A program made the position numbers and the translations under genes. A DNA stretch of 64,000 bases from Alphaproteobacteria bacterium (GTDB lineage: Bacteria > Myxococcota_A > UBA796 > GCA-2862545), in contig JACKEO010000004.1 in NCBI GenBank assembly GCA_020632955.1, positions 62,001 to 126,000 of the forward strand, written 5' to 3'. Positions within the stretch are counted from its first letter, which is position 1. Every line of letters begins with the position of its first letter. The notes under the pieces were generated by a model. The model saw only the letters and a program-made list of their open reading frames with translations, made no database searches and had not been told where the DNA came from. Of the stretch, positions 48,145-57,598 are shown one piece after another.

Positions 48145-48987
48145 TCACTCCGCGGCGAACACGAAGGCCGGCACCGCCCCCAGGAGGAAGGTGGCCGAGA
48201 TCGCGTCGCAGTCGCCGTCCTCCTCCCGGCGCGCGTCGACGAAGACCGGCACGAGCGCGGCCGTCGCGGCCCGGATGGTGGTGTCGCTCGGCCCGCCCAC
48301 CTGCGCGGCCAGCTCCACCGCATCCTCCAGCGGCACCAGCCCGGCCAGGTGCCCCTCCACGCCCGCACCGGCATCGCGCCGCACCCGCAGCACGGCCCGC
48401 CGCAGGTGGAGCTCGGCGTGGCGGTTGAGGAAGGTGAGCGGCAGCACCACGTCGAAGGGGCCGGCCGTCAGCCAGCCGTCCACCACCCGCCCCGCCGCGG
48501 TCGCGCCGAGGCGCGCGTCCACGTCGAAGGTCTGCTGCGGCAGGATGGCGCCGGTGACGTCCACCGCGGGCGCCCCCGTCGCGTGGTGCAGCACCACCCC
48601 GACCGTCCCGTCGCCGTCGAGCCCCTGCCCGCCCACCACCTCCACCAGCAGGTTCAGCCCCCCCGTGGTCACCGTCTCCTGCAGCAGCGGCGGCATGGCC
48701 CGCTGGAGCACCGGGGGCAGGCTGGCGAAGAGGTCCGCGAAGCGGTTGTCGACCCCGCCCGGCGCGTCCGTCACGTCGCAGTCGCCGTCCACGCCGTCCA
48801 GGTCCTCCCCCTCCGCCGCCCCCTCGGCGATGCCGAGACGATCCACGAGGAAGAAAGGACCCTCTCCACAGGGGCCGTCGCAGGCGTCGACACCCTGGAG
48901 TCCCCCGTCGGCGGACGGCGCGACCTCCGGCACGGCACCGGGGGCACAGGCCGCGACGAGGAGCGGCAGCAGGGCGCGAGGGAGCAC
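48145..48987 (-). CDS. Lipoprotein of unknown function
   Basis: A 280-residue lipoprotein (MLPRALLPLLVAAC, lipobox VAAC) with an early CDGPCGEGP motif and an acidic GEDLDGVDGDCD turn that may bind calcium. The rest is beta-rich (VDVTGAILPQQTFDVDARLG, ELHLRRAVLRVRRD). No family recognised. It lies 12 bases downstream of a larger Ig-like lipoprotein gene on the same strand, so they are probably co-transcribed. Its stop abuts the convergent membrane protein stop (TGATCA). Confidence 0.65.
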   Translation of the reverse strand: MLPRALLPLLVAACAPGAVPEVAPSADGGLQGVDACDGPCGEGPFFLVDRLGIAEGAAEGEDLDGVDGDCDVTDAPGGVDNRFADLFASLPPVLQRAMPPLLQETVTTGGLNLLVEVVGGQGLDGDGTVGVVLHHATGAPAVDVTGAILPQQTFDVDARLGATAAGRVVDGWLTAGPFDVVLPLTFLNRHAELHLRRAVLRVRRDAGAGVEGHLAGLVPLEDAVELAAQVGGPSDTTIRAATAALVPVFVDARREEDGDCDAISATFLLGAVPAFVFAAE

Positions 48988-48999
48988 GATCCAGGGCCC

Positions 49000-50565
49000 T
49001 CAGGGCGCCGCGATGCGCACGGAGCGGCGCGCCACCGACACCGCCCCGAGCGCGTCGGTGGCGATGCCGTCGCAGATCCACGTCTCGCCCGCCTGGGTGA
49101 TGCCGGAGGGCAGCTCCGGCCCGTCGCCCCACAGGCCCGAGGGACCGGTCCATGTGCTCACCACGCGCACCATGTCGTCCTCGGGGTCACCCGCGGCCGT
49201 GGCCGTGCAGGTGATGGCCTCGCCGGCGGCCGGCGCCGCGGGCGACAGGTCGAGCGCGGCCTTCGTCGGCGGCGCATTGCCCACGGTGACGAGCTCCGAC
49301 GAACCGACCGACGTGGCGCCGAGCGAGTCCACCACGGTGACGCGCGCCTGCACCTGCTGACCGCGACGCACGTCGCGCAGCGCCGGTCCGTGCAGCGGGG
49401 GCACGGTGGTGCCGGGCGAGGTCACGCCGTCGACGATCCACTCCAGGCTGCTGCTGTACGGCTGGCCGTCGGGCTCGTGGACGTACGCCACCACCTGCAC
49501 CGTGTCGCCCGTGACGGGTGCGGCGGGCTGGAGCACCACCGCGGTCACCTCGGGCGCGCGGTGGCCGATGCCCACCTCCACCCACCGGTCGGTGCGGGCG
49601 CCCCGCGCATCCGTGGCCACCACGTGCACCCAGGCGCGGTCCTGGGAGAAGGGCGAGTTGCCCAGGCGCACCGCCATCGCCGGCATCGTGAAGGCGTCGA
49701 CGAAGGGCTGCTCCTCCGCGTCGGCGCTCGGCCAGTCGAGGTGCGGCCCGCTGCCCTCGGCCCCTCTCCGCGGCGCCACCCGCAGCCCGAGCTCCACGTC
49801 GTAGGCGTCCCCTTCGGGGTCGTCCAGGGTGACCTCCACGTCCACCCGCATGCCGGCGAGCGGCGCGGCCGGGTGGAAGCGCACGTCGGTGATCGTGGGC
49901 GGAGCGTTCCCGATGACGACGTCCTCCCGGCGGGTCTGCCCCGCTTCGAAGGCGTCGCGCACCTCCACCTCGGCGGTCCAGGTGTCGCCCTCCTGCACCC
50001 AGGCGCCGGGCACCTGCACGAAGCCGGCCATCTCCTCGCCGTTCCGGTACCAGCGAAGGCTCTGGAAGATCTCGTCCCCCGCGTTGATGTCGGACAGGTG
50101 GCTGTCGTACACGGCCACCGTGGGCACGAGAGACTGTCCGGTCACGGGCGCCTCGGGCTCGAGATCGAGCCGCAGCACCTGCGGCGGGGTGTGCACCACC
50201 CAGGACTGCTCCGGGGTCTCGAAGGTGCCCACGCGTGCGTACCAGGTGGTCGGAACGTGCTGGCGGAGCGGGAAGGTCAGCGGGATCTCCACGATCCCGT
50301 CCTCGTCGGGCTGCCCCTCGAAGGCGAAGGGGAGGGTGCCCTGGATGCCCGGCGTGGGCTCGTCCGACACGATGCGCACCGGACCCTCCAGCCCGAGCGC
50401 GCGCACGCGGAACACCACGCCCTCGGCCGCGAGCACGTCGGCCCCGTCGACGGGCGCCAGCACCTCGAGCACGGGGCCCCCGGCGTGCTGCGGACCCCCC
50501 TCGGTGACGACGCAGGCCGGCCCCGCGAGGGCGGCGACAGAGAGGACGACGTGGACGTGTCGCAT
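49000..50565 (-). CDS. Ig-like repeat lipoprotein
   Basis: A 521-residue exported protein (signal MRHVHVVLSVAALAGPACVV, weak lipobox GPAC). It contains four to five repeated Ig/PKD-like beta-sandwich domains, each opening NAPPTITDVRFHPAAPLAG, HRAPEVTAVVLQPAAPVTGD or NAPPTKAALDLSPAAPAAGE and containing DPEGD-type turns. Such arrays form extended stalks on the cell surface. The ATG at 50565 follows AGGGG; an in-frame earlier ATG would add a non-signal extension and was rejected. It heads a two-gene operon with the next lipoprotein. Confidence 0.75.
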   Translation of the reverse strand: MRHVHVVLSVAALAGPACVVTEGGPQHAGGPVLEVLAPVDGADVLAAEGVVFRVRALGLEGPVRIVSDEPTPGIQGTLPFAFEGQPDEDGIVEIPLTFPLRQHVPTTWYARVGTFETPEQSWVVHTPPQVLRLDLEPEAPVTGQSLVPTVAVYDSHLSDINAGDEIFQSLRWYRNGEEMAGFVQVPGAWVQEGDTWTAEVEVRDAFEAGQTRREDVVIGNAPPTITDVRFHPAAPLAGMRVDVEVTLDDPEGDAYDVELGLRVAPRRGAEGSGPHLDWPSADAEEQPFVDAFTMPAMAVRLGNSPFSQDRAWVHVVATDARGARTDRWVEVGIGHRAPEVTAVVLQPAAPVTGDTVQVVAYVHEPDGQPYSSSLEWIVDGVTSPGTTVPPLHGPALRDVRRGQQVQARVTVVDSLGATSVGSSELVTVGNAPPTKAALDLSPAAPAAGEAITCTATAAGDPEDDMVRVVSTWTGPSGLWGDGPELPSGITQAGETWICDGIATDALGAVSVARRSVRIAAP

Positions 50566-50702
50566 GGTGGACCCCTGGTTCGTGCTGCCCTCAGTGTCGC
50601 ACGGAACGAGAAAGATGCACCCCCGACTGACACGGCCACGCACCGCCGGGGTTGAGGCAGGTGGGAGCGGTCGCGACGACCCTCCCCACCCCGGGAGGCC
50701 CC

Positions 50703-51209
50703 ATGCTGGCCCTGACCCTCCTCGCCGCCCTCGCCTCCGCCGACACCGGCCTCGACCTGGCCGAGCCCCGCCTGGAGGCGCGCGACGGCCACGTCTTCGG
50801 GCGCATCACCCTGCACGCCACGGTGGACGAGGTGCGCCAGGTGCTCGGCGACGGCGCCGAGACCGCCTCGCACTCCCCCGACGTCCTGCGCGCCTCGGCC
50901 ACGCCCGAGGGCGTCTGCGAGCGGGTGGACCTCGAGGTGCGGGGCCTGTTCGCGCCGTTCCAGGTGCAGACGCGGCGCTGCCCCACCGCCGAGGGCTTCA
51001 CCGAGCGCCTCGCCGGCAGCACGGTGTTCACGGCCTGGGAGGGCACCTGGCGCATCGTGCCGGTCGCCGACGGCACCGAGGTGGTCTACTCCCTGCGCAC
51101 CCGGCTCGACCTCCCCGTGCCCCAGGGCCTCGTCGAGCGCCGCACGATGCGGGCGCTGGAGCTCAACCTCCTGGCCCTCGCCGACGCGGTCGACGCGGGA
51201 GGGTGGTGA
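50703..51209 (+). CDS. Exported SRPBCC/START-like protein, first gene of the sigma operon
   Basis: A 168-residue protein with a short signal (MLALTLLAALASADTG, cleavage after ASA). The mature part resembles SRPBCC/polyketide-cyclase lipid-binding domains: GRITLHATVDEVRQVLGDGA, CERVDLEVRGLFAPFQVQTR, GTWRIVPVADGTEVVYSLRT, LVERRTMRALELNLLALADA. It would bind a hydrophobic ligand outside the cytoplasm. The gene ends four bases before the ECF sigma gene and so opens a four-gene operon; GGGAGG precedes the ATG. It may sense the signal that the sigma system answers. Confidence 0.65.
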   Translation: MLALTLLAALASADTGLDLAEPRLEARDGHVFGRITLHATVDEVRQVLGDGAETASHSPDVLRASATPEGVCERVDLEVRGLFAPFQVQTRRCPTAEGFTERLAGSTVFTAWEGTWRIVPVADGTEVVYSLRTRLDLPVPQGLVERRTMRALELNLLALADAVDAGGW

Positions 51210-51213
51210 GGCC

Positions 51214-51696
51214 ATGCCCATCGACGTCGAGGATGCCTACCGCCGCTTCGGGCCCATGGTCCGTCGCCGCTGCGAGCGCATGCTCCGCGACCCGGAGCTG
51301 GCCCGCGACGCGATGCACGACACCTTCGTGCGCGTGGTGCGGCGGTCCGACGACCTCGACGATCGCGCGCTGTCCTCGCTGCTCTACCGCATCGCCACGA
51401 ACGTCTGCCTCAACCGCATCCGGGGGTGGAACCGCCGCCCCGAGGACCCGGAGGAGGCCCTGCTCGACCGCATCGCCCACGCCGACGACCCCGGCGCCAG
51501 CGCCGGCGCCCGCCTGCTGCTCGACCGGCTCTTCGCCCGCGAGCCCGCCTCCACCCGCACCCTCGCCGTCCTGCACCTGCTCGACGGCATGACCCTGGAA
51601 GAGGTCGCCGAGCACACCGGCCTGTCGGTGAGCGGCGTCCGCTACCGGCTCCGCGCCCTGCGCGCCCAGCTCCACGAGCTCGAGGAGGTCGCATGA
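51214..51696 (+). CDS. ECF-type RNA polymerase sigma factor
   Basis: A 160-residue extracytoplasmic-function sigma factor. Region 2 is clear (YRRFGPMVRRRCERMLRDPE, LARDAMHDTFVRVVRR, LSSLLYRIATNVCLNRIRG) and region 4 carries the HTH (HLLDGMTLEEVAEHTGLSVS then GVRYRLRALRAQL). ECF factors redirect RNA polymerase to stress or envelope genes when released from an anti-sigma. The ATGA overlap with the next gene, which has a membrane helix, fits a sigma/anti-sigma pair. Start is the first ATG after GGAGGG. Confidence 0.9.
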   Translation: MPIDVEDAYRRFGPMVRRRCERMLRDPELARDAMHDTFVRVVRRSDDLDDRALSSLLYRIATNVCLNRIRGWNRRPEDPEEALLDRIAHADDPGASAGARLLLDRLFAREPASTRTLAVLHLLDGMTLEEVAEHTGLSVSGVRYRLRALRAQLHELEEVA

Positions 51697-52436
51697 CCAC
51701 GCCCCGACCCGTCCCCCCCCTGCTCCGCGAGCAGCTCGACCAGGGCCTGCTCGACCCCGAGACCGCGGCCGACGTGCGCGCGCGCCTCGCCGCCGGGGCC
51801 CCCGACCCCCTCGCCGGGCTGCCCGACGACGCCACGGTGTTCGCCGACGATCCGCCCGCCCAGGTGGCGCGGGAGGTGCGGCGCCGGATCGCCGAGGCCG
51901 GATGGGCCGAGACCCGCGCGCGGCGTCCCCGCCTGTGGCTGATCGGCGCCACGCTGGCCGCCGCGGCCGCCCTCGTCGTCGTCCTCCCGTCCGCCGTGAC
52001 CCCCTCCGACCCCGACGGCATCGTGCTCAAGGGCCCCGCCGCGGTGCTCGACGTCTACCGGCTCACCGCGGCCGGCGCGCCGGAGCGGGTGGGCGACGGC
52101 GTGCTGGCACGGCAGGGCGACCGCCTGCAGCTGACCTTCCGCGCCCCGAGGGCGCGCCATCTGCTGGTGTTCTCGGTGGACGGGCGCGGCGTGGTCACCG
52201 AGCACCTGCGCCACGACAGCGAGCTGCCGCTCACCGAGGCCGTGGCCCTCGACACCAGCTTCGTCCTCGACGACGCCCCCGACTTCGAGGCCTTCCACCT
52301 CGTGGCCTCCGACGCGCGCTTCGACGCCGACGCGATCCTCGCCGACGCCGAGCGGCGCGGCGCGGTGCGGGTGGCCCCGCCCGTGCCCGTGGGCGTCACC
52401 GTGGTGACCCAGGTCGTGGCGAAGGAGGCCCGGTGA
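51693..52436 (+). CDS. Membrane protein with DUF4384-like domain, probable sigma regulator
   Basis: A 247-residue protein. The cytoplasmic N-terminus (to ~80; PVPPLLREQLDQGLLDPETA, DVRARLAAG) is helical, then one membrane helix (about 83-103, LWLIGATLAAAAALVVVLPS) and an extracytoplasmic domain (GDRLQLTFRAPRARHLLVFS, VDGRGVVTEHLRHDSELP) like the DUF4384 seen in ActD-type proteins of myxobacteria. Gene order and topology suggest an anti-sigma or sensor for the preceding factor, although no anti-sigma zinc motif is present. Overlaps both neighbours (ATGA and GTGA). Confidence 0.75.
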   Translation: MTTPRPVPPLLREQLDQGLLDPETAADVRARLAAGAPDPLAGLPDDATVFADDPPAQVAREVRRRIAEAGWAETRARRPRLWLIGATLAAAAALVVVLPSAVTPSDPDGIVLKGPAAVLDVYRLTAAGAPERVGDGVLARQGDRLQLTFRAPRARHLLVFSVDGRGVVTEHLRHDSELPLTEAVALDTSFVLDDAPDFEAFHLVASDARFDADAILADAERRGAVRVAPPVPVGVTVVTQVVAKEAR

Positions 52437-54583
52437 TCCCCTGGCTCGTGACGCTGGCCCTCGCCGGGTCGGCCGAGGCCGCGGACCGCGCCCGCTGGGT
52501 GGTGGCCGTGGGGGCCCACGTGGGCGACCTCGGCACGGAGCGCCTGCGCCACGCGGGCAGCGACGCCCTGGCCTTCGTGGACGCCCTGGTCGATCTCGGC
52601 GGCGTGCCCCGCGACCACGCGATCTTCCTGCAGGACCCCACGGTGGACGAGCTCCGCGGCCAGCTCGACCGGCTGCAGCAGCTGCTCGCCGACGCCCGCC
52701 TGCGCGGCGAGGCACCCGAGGTGGTCTTCTTCTACTCGGGCCACGCCGACGACCGCGGCCTCACCCCGTCGGGCCAGCGCCTGCCCTGGGCCGAGCTGCG
52801 CACCCGCATCGCCGGCCTCGACGCCGAGCTGCGCGTGGCCGTCATCGACGCCTGCGCCTCGGGCTCCTTCCTGCGCGGCAAGGGCGGCGTGCAGCAGCCG
52901 GGCTTCCTGCAGGACCAGGGCACGCTGGCCTCGGGGGAGGTCTACCTGACCTCGGCGAGCGCCGACGAGGCCGCCCAGGAGTCCGACCGCCTCGGCGGCT
53001 CCTACTTCACCCACCACCTCGTCACCGGGCTCCGCGGCGCCGCCGACGCCAACGCCGACCTCCGCGTCTCGCTGTCGGAGGCCTACGACTACGCCTACCA
53101 GCAGACCGTGGCGGGCACCGAGCTGTCGTGGGCCGGCGTGCAGCACCCCGGGTACGCCATCGACCTCACGGGCCGCAGCGACGTGGTGCTCACCGACCTG
53201 CGCGCCCGCACCGCGGCCCTGGCCCTCGACACCCGCCTCGGCGGCACGATCACGGTGCGCGACGACAGCGGTCGCATGGTGGCCGAGGTCGACAAGCCGC
53301 TCGGCGAGCCGGTGCTCCTGGCCCTGCCCCCCGGCACCTACACCCTGCGCCTGTGGACCCCCAGCCAGACCTACAAGGCGCGCCTGCAGGTGCCGTCCGG
53401 CGGCGCCACCGAGGTGGGCAGCGCCACCTTCCAGCCCGTGGCCAGCCTGGAGCGCACCCGCCTGCGCGGCGCCCGTCCCCTCGCCACCTGGACCACCACC
53501 CACCGCGGCGCCTTCCACCTCGCGCCCTTCGTCGGGTCCCAGGGCCTGCGCCGCGACGTGCGCCTCGCGGGCTTCGGCTTCAACGTGCTGGGCGCCACCC
53601 ACGCCCAGCTCACGGGCTTCGAGCTCGGCGCCGGCACGGTGATCGGCAGCGACCTCGTGGGCGTGGACTGGGAGGGCCTGTTCTCCTTCGTGCGGGGCCG
53701 CGCCACCGGGTGGCAGCTCGGCGCGCTCACCTGGTCGGGCGCCGACCTCCGCGGCGTCCAGTGGGCCGGCGTGCTCGCACGCACCGGCGGCGACGCCTCC
53801 GGCTGGCAGATCGCCACCGTCGCGCTCGCAGACGGCCGGCTCCACGGCGTGCAGTGGGGCCTCGTCACCCTGTCGGGCGCGCACTCCCCCGCCCCCGGCG
53901 CGGGCTGGCAGCTCGCCGGCGTGTACGCGCGGGCCGCGGGCTCCTTCGACGGGGTGCAGATGGGCCTGGTGACCCACGCCGACGACCTGCGGGGCGCCCA
54001 GCTCGGCGTGGTCAACGTGGCGAAGGAGCGCACGGGCCTGCAGCTCGGACTGGTGAACGTGAGCCGCGGCGGGCGGGGCGAGTCGCTGGGCCTCGTGACC
54101 TGGGCATCCAACGGCTACCACGCGGTGGACGTGTGGTCGGGCGCCTACGCCCCCATCGGCCTGTCGCTCAAGCTGGGCACCAAGGTGCTCTACACCGGCT
54201 TCGAGCTCGGCCTCGACCCGCTCAACGGGCCGCTGGGCGTGAGCGCAGGCCTGCTCCTTGGTGCCCACGTCGGCAAGGGTCGCGTGTTCTTCGACACGGA
54301 CCTGGGCGCCATCGCCCCCGAGCGCATGCTCCGCGCCGAGGACCCGAAGTACGGCATCGACCTGCGGTGGACGGGCATGCTGGCGGTGCGCGTGGCCGGC
54401 CCGGTGCACGTCGTGCTCGGCCCCGAGCTCGGCCTGGGCTTCGCCTTCGACGACCGTCCCCTGGATCTGAACGAGGACGAGGGCTTCTTCCTGCCCACCT
54501 GGAGCCTGTACCCGACCCAGGGCCACCCGGGCCCCCACGCCGTGTGGGCCGGCTACCGGGTGGGCCTGCGGGCCACGTTCTAG
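52433..54583 (+). CDS. Exported caspase-like peptidase with beta-solenoid/surface repeats
   Basis: A 716-residue protein, last in the sigma operon and coupled to it (GTGA). A signal (about MIPWLVTLALAGSAEA) precedes a C14 caspase/metacaspase domain with catalytic His104 (FFYSGHADDRG) and Cys141 (AVIDACASGSF). A PEGA-like segment (LALPPGTYTLRLWTPSQTYK) follows, then about eight repeats (residues ~370-570) with the core LGxVxxxxxxxxGxQxGxVN (GVQWAGVLARTGG, GAQLGVVNVAKERTGLQLGL), as in LA_2272-type surface repeats. The C-terminus is barrel-like and ends in Phe (VGLRATF), so an outer-membrane location is likely. It is probably an envelope-stress-controlled protease; target unknown. Confidence 0.75.
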   Translation: MIPWLVTLALAGSAEAADRARWVVAVGAHVGDLGTERLRHAGSDALAFVDALVDLGGVPRDHAIFLQDPTVDELRGQLDRLQQLLADARLRGEAPEVVFFYSGHADDRGLTPSGQRLPWAELRTRIAGLDAELRVAVIDACASGSFLRGKGGVQQPGFLQDQGTLASGEVYLTSASADEAAQESDRLGGSYFTHHLVTGLRGAADANADLRVSLSEAYDYAYQQTVAGTELSWAGVQHPGYAIDLTGRSDVVLTDLRARTAALALDTRLGGTITVRDDSGRMVAEVDKPLGEPVLLALPPGTYTLRLWTPSQTYKARLQVPSGGATEVGSATFQPVASLERTRLRGARPLATWTTTHRGAFHLAPFVGSQGLRRDVRLAGFGFNVLGATHAQLTGFELGAGTVIGSDLVGVDWEGLFSFVRGRATGWQLGALTWSGADLRGVQWAGVLARTGGDASGWQIATVALADGRLHGVQWGLVTLSGAHSPAPGAGWQLAGVYARAAGSFDGVQMGLVTHADDLRGAQLGVVNVAKERTGLQLGLVNVSRGGRGESLGLVTWASNGYHAVDVWSGAYAPIGLSLKLGTKVLYTGFELGLDPLNGPLGVSAGLLLGAHVGKGRVFFDTDLGAIAPERMLRAEDPKYGIDLRWTGMLAVRVAGPVHVVLGPELGLGFAFDDRPLDLNEDEGFFLPTWSLYPTQGHPGPHAVWAGYRVGLRATF

Positions 54584-55350
54584 GCTGCCGCGTCGCCCTC
54601 CCCGCGTCCCCGGAGCGCGTGGACCGCGAGGCCCTGGTACCCGAGGAAGCCGATCCAGAGCACCGCGGACCACCCGGGCGGGGTCCACCCCACCGCCTGT
54701 CCGACGCCCGCGAGGAGCAGCGTCGGGCAGGTGGCGAGCAGCGAGGCCCGGAAGCCCTCGTGGAGGGAGGCCCTGCCCAGCGCGCCCACGACGGCGCCGG
54801 TGACCACGCCCCCCAGGAGGCGCCCGCCCAGCGCCATCAGCACCACGAGGGGGCTGAGCACCACCACGATCGCCGCCACGACCGTGATCCACCCCTGCAC
54901 CCGGGCCCCGTCGATCGCCTGGTCCCCGAAGGTCTCGTACGGCACCACCCGGCGACCGCGACCGCGTTCGGCCACCTCCAGCTCCCGCGCACGGAAGACC
55001 ACCTTCGCGCCCTCCACCTCGTCCGACACCCCGTCGGGGTCGAAGACCACCCGGGTGCCGTCCGCCGCGGTCCACGACAGCGGCGTGGGCTCCGACACGA
55101 CGAGCGCGCCGTCCTCGAACCGGAAGGCCGGCAGCGCCTGCAGGTCGGCCTCGGTCTCGGCCACGAAGGCCCGCAGGTTCACCGCGTGGCGCGGGGCCAC
55201 CAGCCCCCACGACAGCACGGCCACGCAGGCCAGCACCCCGACGGCCGACGCCGTGGACCCCGAGGCCACCTCCCGGTAGGCGCGCACGTCGTGGAAGGCG
55301 CCCCGCACCAGCCGCAGCGCGCGCCGCCACCAGGCCTCCGCCGCGCTCAC
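54580..55350 (-). CDS. DUF1189-like membrane protein
   Basis: A 256-residue protein with an N-terminal membrane helix (GVLACVAVLSWGLVAPRH), a soluble domain with FRFEDGALVVSEPTPLSWTA and VVFDPDGVSDEV, and three or four C-terminal helices (WITVVAAIVVVLSPLVVLMA, LLGGVVTGAVVGALG, CPTLLLAGVGQAVG), the layout of DUF1189 proteins. The GTG start overlaps the TGA of the upstream lipoprotein gene, so the two are coupled. Its stop shares CTAG with the caspase gene's stop. Function of DUF1189 is unknown. Confidence 0.65.
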   Translation of the reverse strand: MSAAEAWWRRALRLVRGAFHDVRAYREVASGSTASAVGVLACVAVLSWGLVAPRHAVNLRAFVAETEADLQALPAFRFEDGALVVSEPTPLSWTAADGTRVVFDPDGVSDEVEGAKVVFRARELEVAERGRGRRVVPYETFGDQAIDGARVQGWITVVAAIVVVLSPLVVLMALGGRLLGGVVTGAVVGALGRASLHEGFRASLLATCPTLLLAGVGQAVGWTPPGWSAVLWIGFLGYQGLAVHALRGRGEGDAAA

Positions 55351-57470
55351 GGATCGAGCCCGTACCAGAGCAGCACGCTCGTGGGGTAGCCCTGCAGTCC
55401 ACACCCGGCGGCGGCGATGCAGGACCAGCTCGCGTTCTCGAAGCCGGGCGTGTCGAAGACCCAGAAGGAGGCGCGCGCGGGACCCGTGCGCGGCACGGTC
55501 GCCGTGCTGCCGCTGAAGGAGACGAGGCCCCGATCGCCGCTCGCCGGCGCCGCCAGGCGGGTCCCCCCCTCCAGGAGGTCGATGGCGACCTCCACCGTGT
55601 CGAGGTCCCAGGTCCTCGCCACGGGCCCCGTCACGTCCAGCCGTCCGAGCGACACGGAGCCCGTGGGCACCACGCCCTTGCCGATCAGCGACAGCCGCAC
55701 GTCGTACGCCCCCTTCGCCACCACGGCCGACGCCACGAGGTCGCCGCTGTTCGGGAAGCCCACGGTGGCCGTGCCCCAGAGGCTGTCGCCGTCCTCCGTG
55801 GCCGGCTGCCCCGACGCGGGGTCGAGGCGCACGAGACCCAGCGAGCCCCGGTAGGTGCTGCCGTCCCCCACCAGCGGGGCCCCGTCGGCCTTCACCGTGA
55901 CCTGCACGGTGACGCCCTGCAGGTCGGCGGTCATGCCCGAGGTGGGGACCTTCTTCGTGGTCACCCGCCGCCAGCCGCCCATCGTGGTGGTGCCGTTGCC
56001 GCCCACCACGAGGTCGGCCGGACGCGCCCAGGCGCGCCCGTCCCAGGTGGCCGCGCCGAGGCTCTTGACCGCCAGCTCGCTCCGGCTGCCGTCGGCTGCG
56101 TGGAAGGCCACCTTGGCCCGGCCGTAGCCCCCCGTGGGCAGGCCGCCGTTGAAGGTGACCGTGCCGCTCGTCGCCACCGTGGGCGCGTCGAAGTCCACCG
56201 TGGCCGGCGCGCTCACGCCGGTGCGCGCGAGCAGCTCGCCGTCCGCGAGGCCGTTGGCGTCGGCGTGCGACACCAGCCAGACGTCGTGGCTGCCGCCACG
56301 GAAGACGCGGGCGCTGTAGCGGGCGGGCCGCGCGGACCCCACCTCCACCTGCACCTGACCGCTCTCGCCCTCCACGCGGACGTAGGCCGTGGCCTTCGCG
56401 TCCATCGCGCCCCCGTCCACCGTGATCGTGCCCGCGATCGTGGCGGTGCGGAGCGGCAGGACGAAGGCCCCCGGGTCCTTCGGTCGCACCTCGTTCACCT
56501 CCGGGAAGGCCACCACGCCGGAGGGGAGCGGGTTGGCGGCGTCCGAGGTGCTCGCCCCCACGGTGGCATCCCAGGTGTCGGGCGGCAGCAGGAGGGGACG
56601 GTCGAGGCGATCCCCCGGCGACAGGTGCCGGGTCCAGGACCCGTGCGGAGACCAGAAGGAGATCGACAGGGAGGAGGTCTTCGCCGGCACGGTGGTGAGC
56701 GGCGCCCCGTCCAGGGTGACCGAGACCGGCACGGCGACGGCGTCCACGTCCACCTCGTCCTCGCCGTCGTCCGCGACGACGAGGATGGCGGGGTGCGTGA
56801 TCACCGGGAAGGTGGCGTCGTCGAGGCCCCTGGCGCCCCCGGTGAAGCTCACGTCCCACGTGCCTTCGGGCACCTGGGCGCGCAGCAGCCCGTTCGCGGT
56901 GGCGGGCAGCGGCAACGTCACCGCCTGCCCGTCGCTCCGTCGCCGCAGCCGCAGCTCCCCGGCGCGCCCGGCGGCCGCGGCGGGCCAGGCCTGGCCTCGC
57001 AACGTGAAGGTGAGGCGGACGTCGTGGCCCGGCAGGGAGGGCGGGCCCAGATCGGCCTCCAGCACGTGCGGCCCGGGGCCGTCCGGCTCGCAGAGCGGGA
57101 TGTGGTTCACCACGCCCGGCTGCCACACCACCTCGCGCGGCGCACCGCAGGTCCAGTCCTCCGGACACACGTCCCGTTCGAGGCCGTAGGCGTTGCAGGT
57201 GGTGAGGTCGAGGGGCTGTGCCACACCGGCGACCGGGCGGGTGGCCGCGGGCGGGGTCACCCAGGTCCAGCACACGCTGTCGCAGGGGGGAGGCTCCACC
57301 GGTCCGCCATCGCCCCCGGCACCCCCACCGTTGCCCCCGCCGTCGCCGCTGTCGTCGGGACCCTTCCCGCTGTCGGTGCCCGTGTCGTCGGCCGTGTCGA
57401 GGGCGTCGGGTCCGCCGAAGCCGACAGGCGCGCACGCAGTGAGCAGGGCCAGGGGCAGCAGCGCGCGCAT
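55347..57470 (-). CDS. Large beta-sandwich repeat lipoprotein
   Basis: A 707-residue lipoprotein: signal MRALLPLALLTAC (lipobox LTAC), a Gly/Asp-rich stem (DTADDTGTDSGKGPDDSGDG), a Cys-rich segment (CDSVCWTW, CNAYGLERDVC, CGAPREVVW), then several carbohydrate-binding/CarboxypepD-like beta-sandwich units (LRAQVPEGTWDVSFTGGARG, PVSVTLDGAPLTTVPA, VQVTVKADGAPLVGDGSTYR). It probably binds polymers at the surface. GGAGG six bases before the ATG, with TACCGT upstream. Coupled to the DUF1189-like gene. Confidence 0.75.
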   Translation of the reverse strand: MRALLPLALLTACAPVGFGGPDALDTADDTGTDSGKGPDDSGDGGGNGGGAGGDGGPVEPPPCDSVCWTWVTPPAATRPVAGVAQPLDLTTCNAYGLERDVCPEDWTCGAPREVVWQPGVVNHIPLCEPDGPGPHVLEADLGPPSLPGHDVRLTFTLRGQAWPAAAAGRAGELRLRRRSDGQAVTLPLPATANGLLRAQVPEGTWDVSFTGGARGLDDATFPVITHPAILVVADDGEDEVDVDAVAVPVSVTLDGAPLTTVPAKTSSLSISFWSPHGSWTRHLSPGDRLDRPLLLPPDTWDATVGASTSDAANPLPSGVVAFPEVNEVRPKDPGAFVLPLRTATIAGTITVDGGAMDAKATAYVRVEGESGQVQVEVGSARPARYSARVFRGGSHDVWLVSHADANGLADGELLARTGVSAPATVDFDAPTVATSGTVTFNGGLPTGGYGRAKVAFHAADGSRSELAVKSLGAATWDGRAWARPADLVVGGNGTTTMGGWRRVTTKKVPTSGMTADLQGVTVQVTVKADGAPLVGDGSTYRGSLGLVRLDPASGQPATEDGDSLWGTATVGFPNSGDLVASAVVAKGAYDVRLSLIGKGVVPTGSVSLGRLDVTGPVARTWDLDTVEVAIDLLEGGTRLAAPASGDRGLVSFSGSTATVPRTGPARASFWVFDTPGFENASWSCIAAAGCGLQGYPTSVLLWYGLDP

Positions 57471-57598
57471 GGCGGCCTCCGCACGGGACGGTAGCACGCC
57501 GGACCCGCGTCGCGAACGCGCAGCGGACCCCACACCCGTGGCATCCTTCCCGGCTGCCGGACCCGCTGGTCGTCCGGCCCGCTGGAGCCCGCGCCGCG

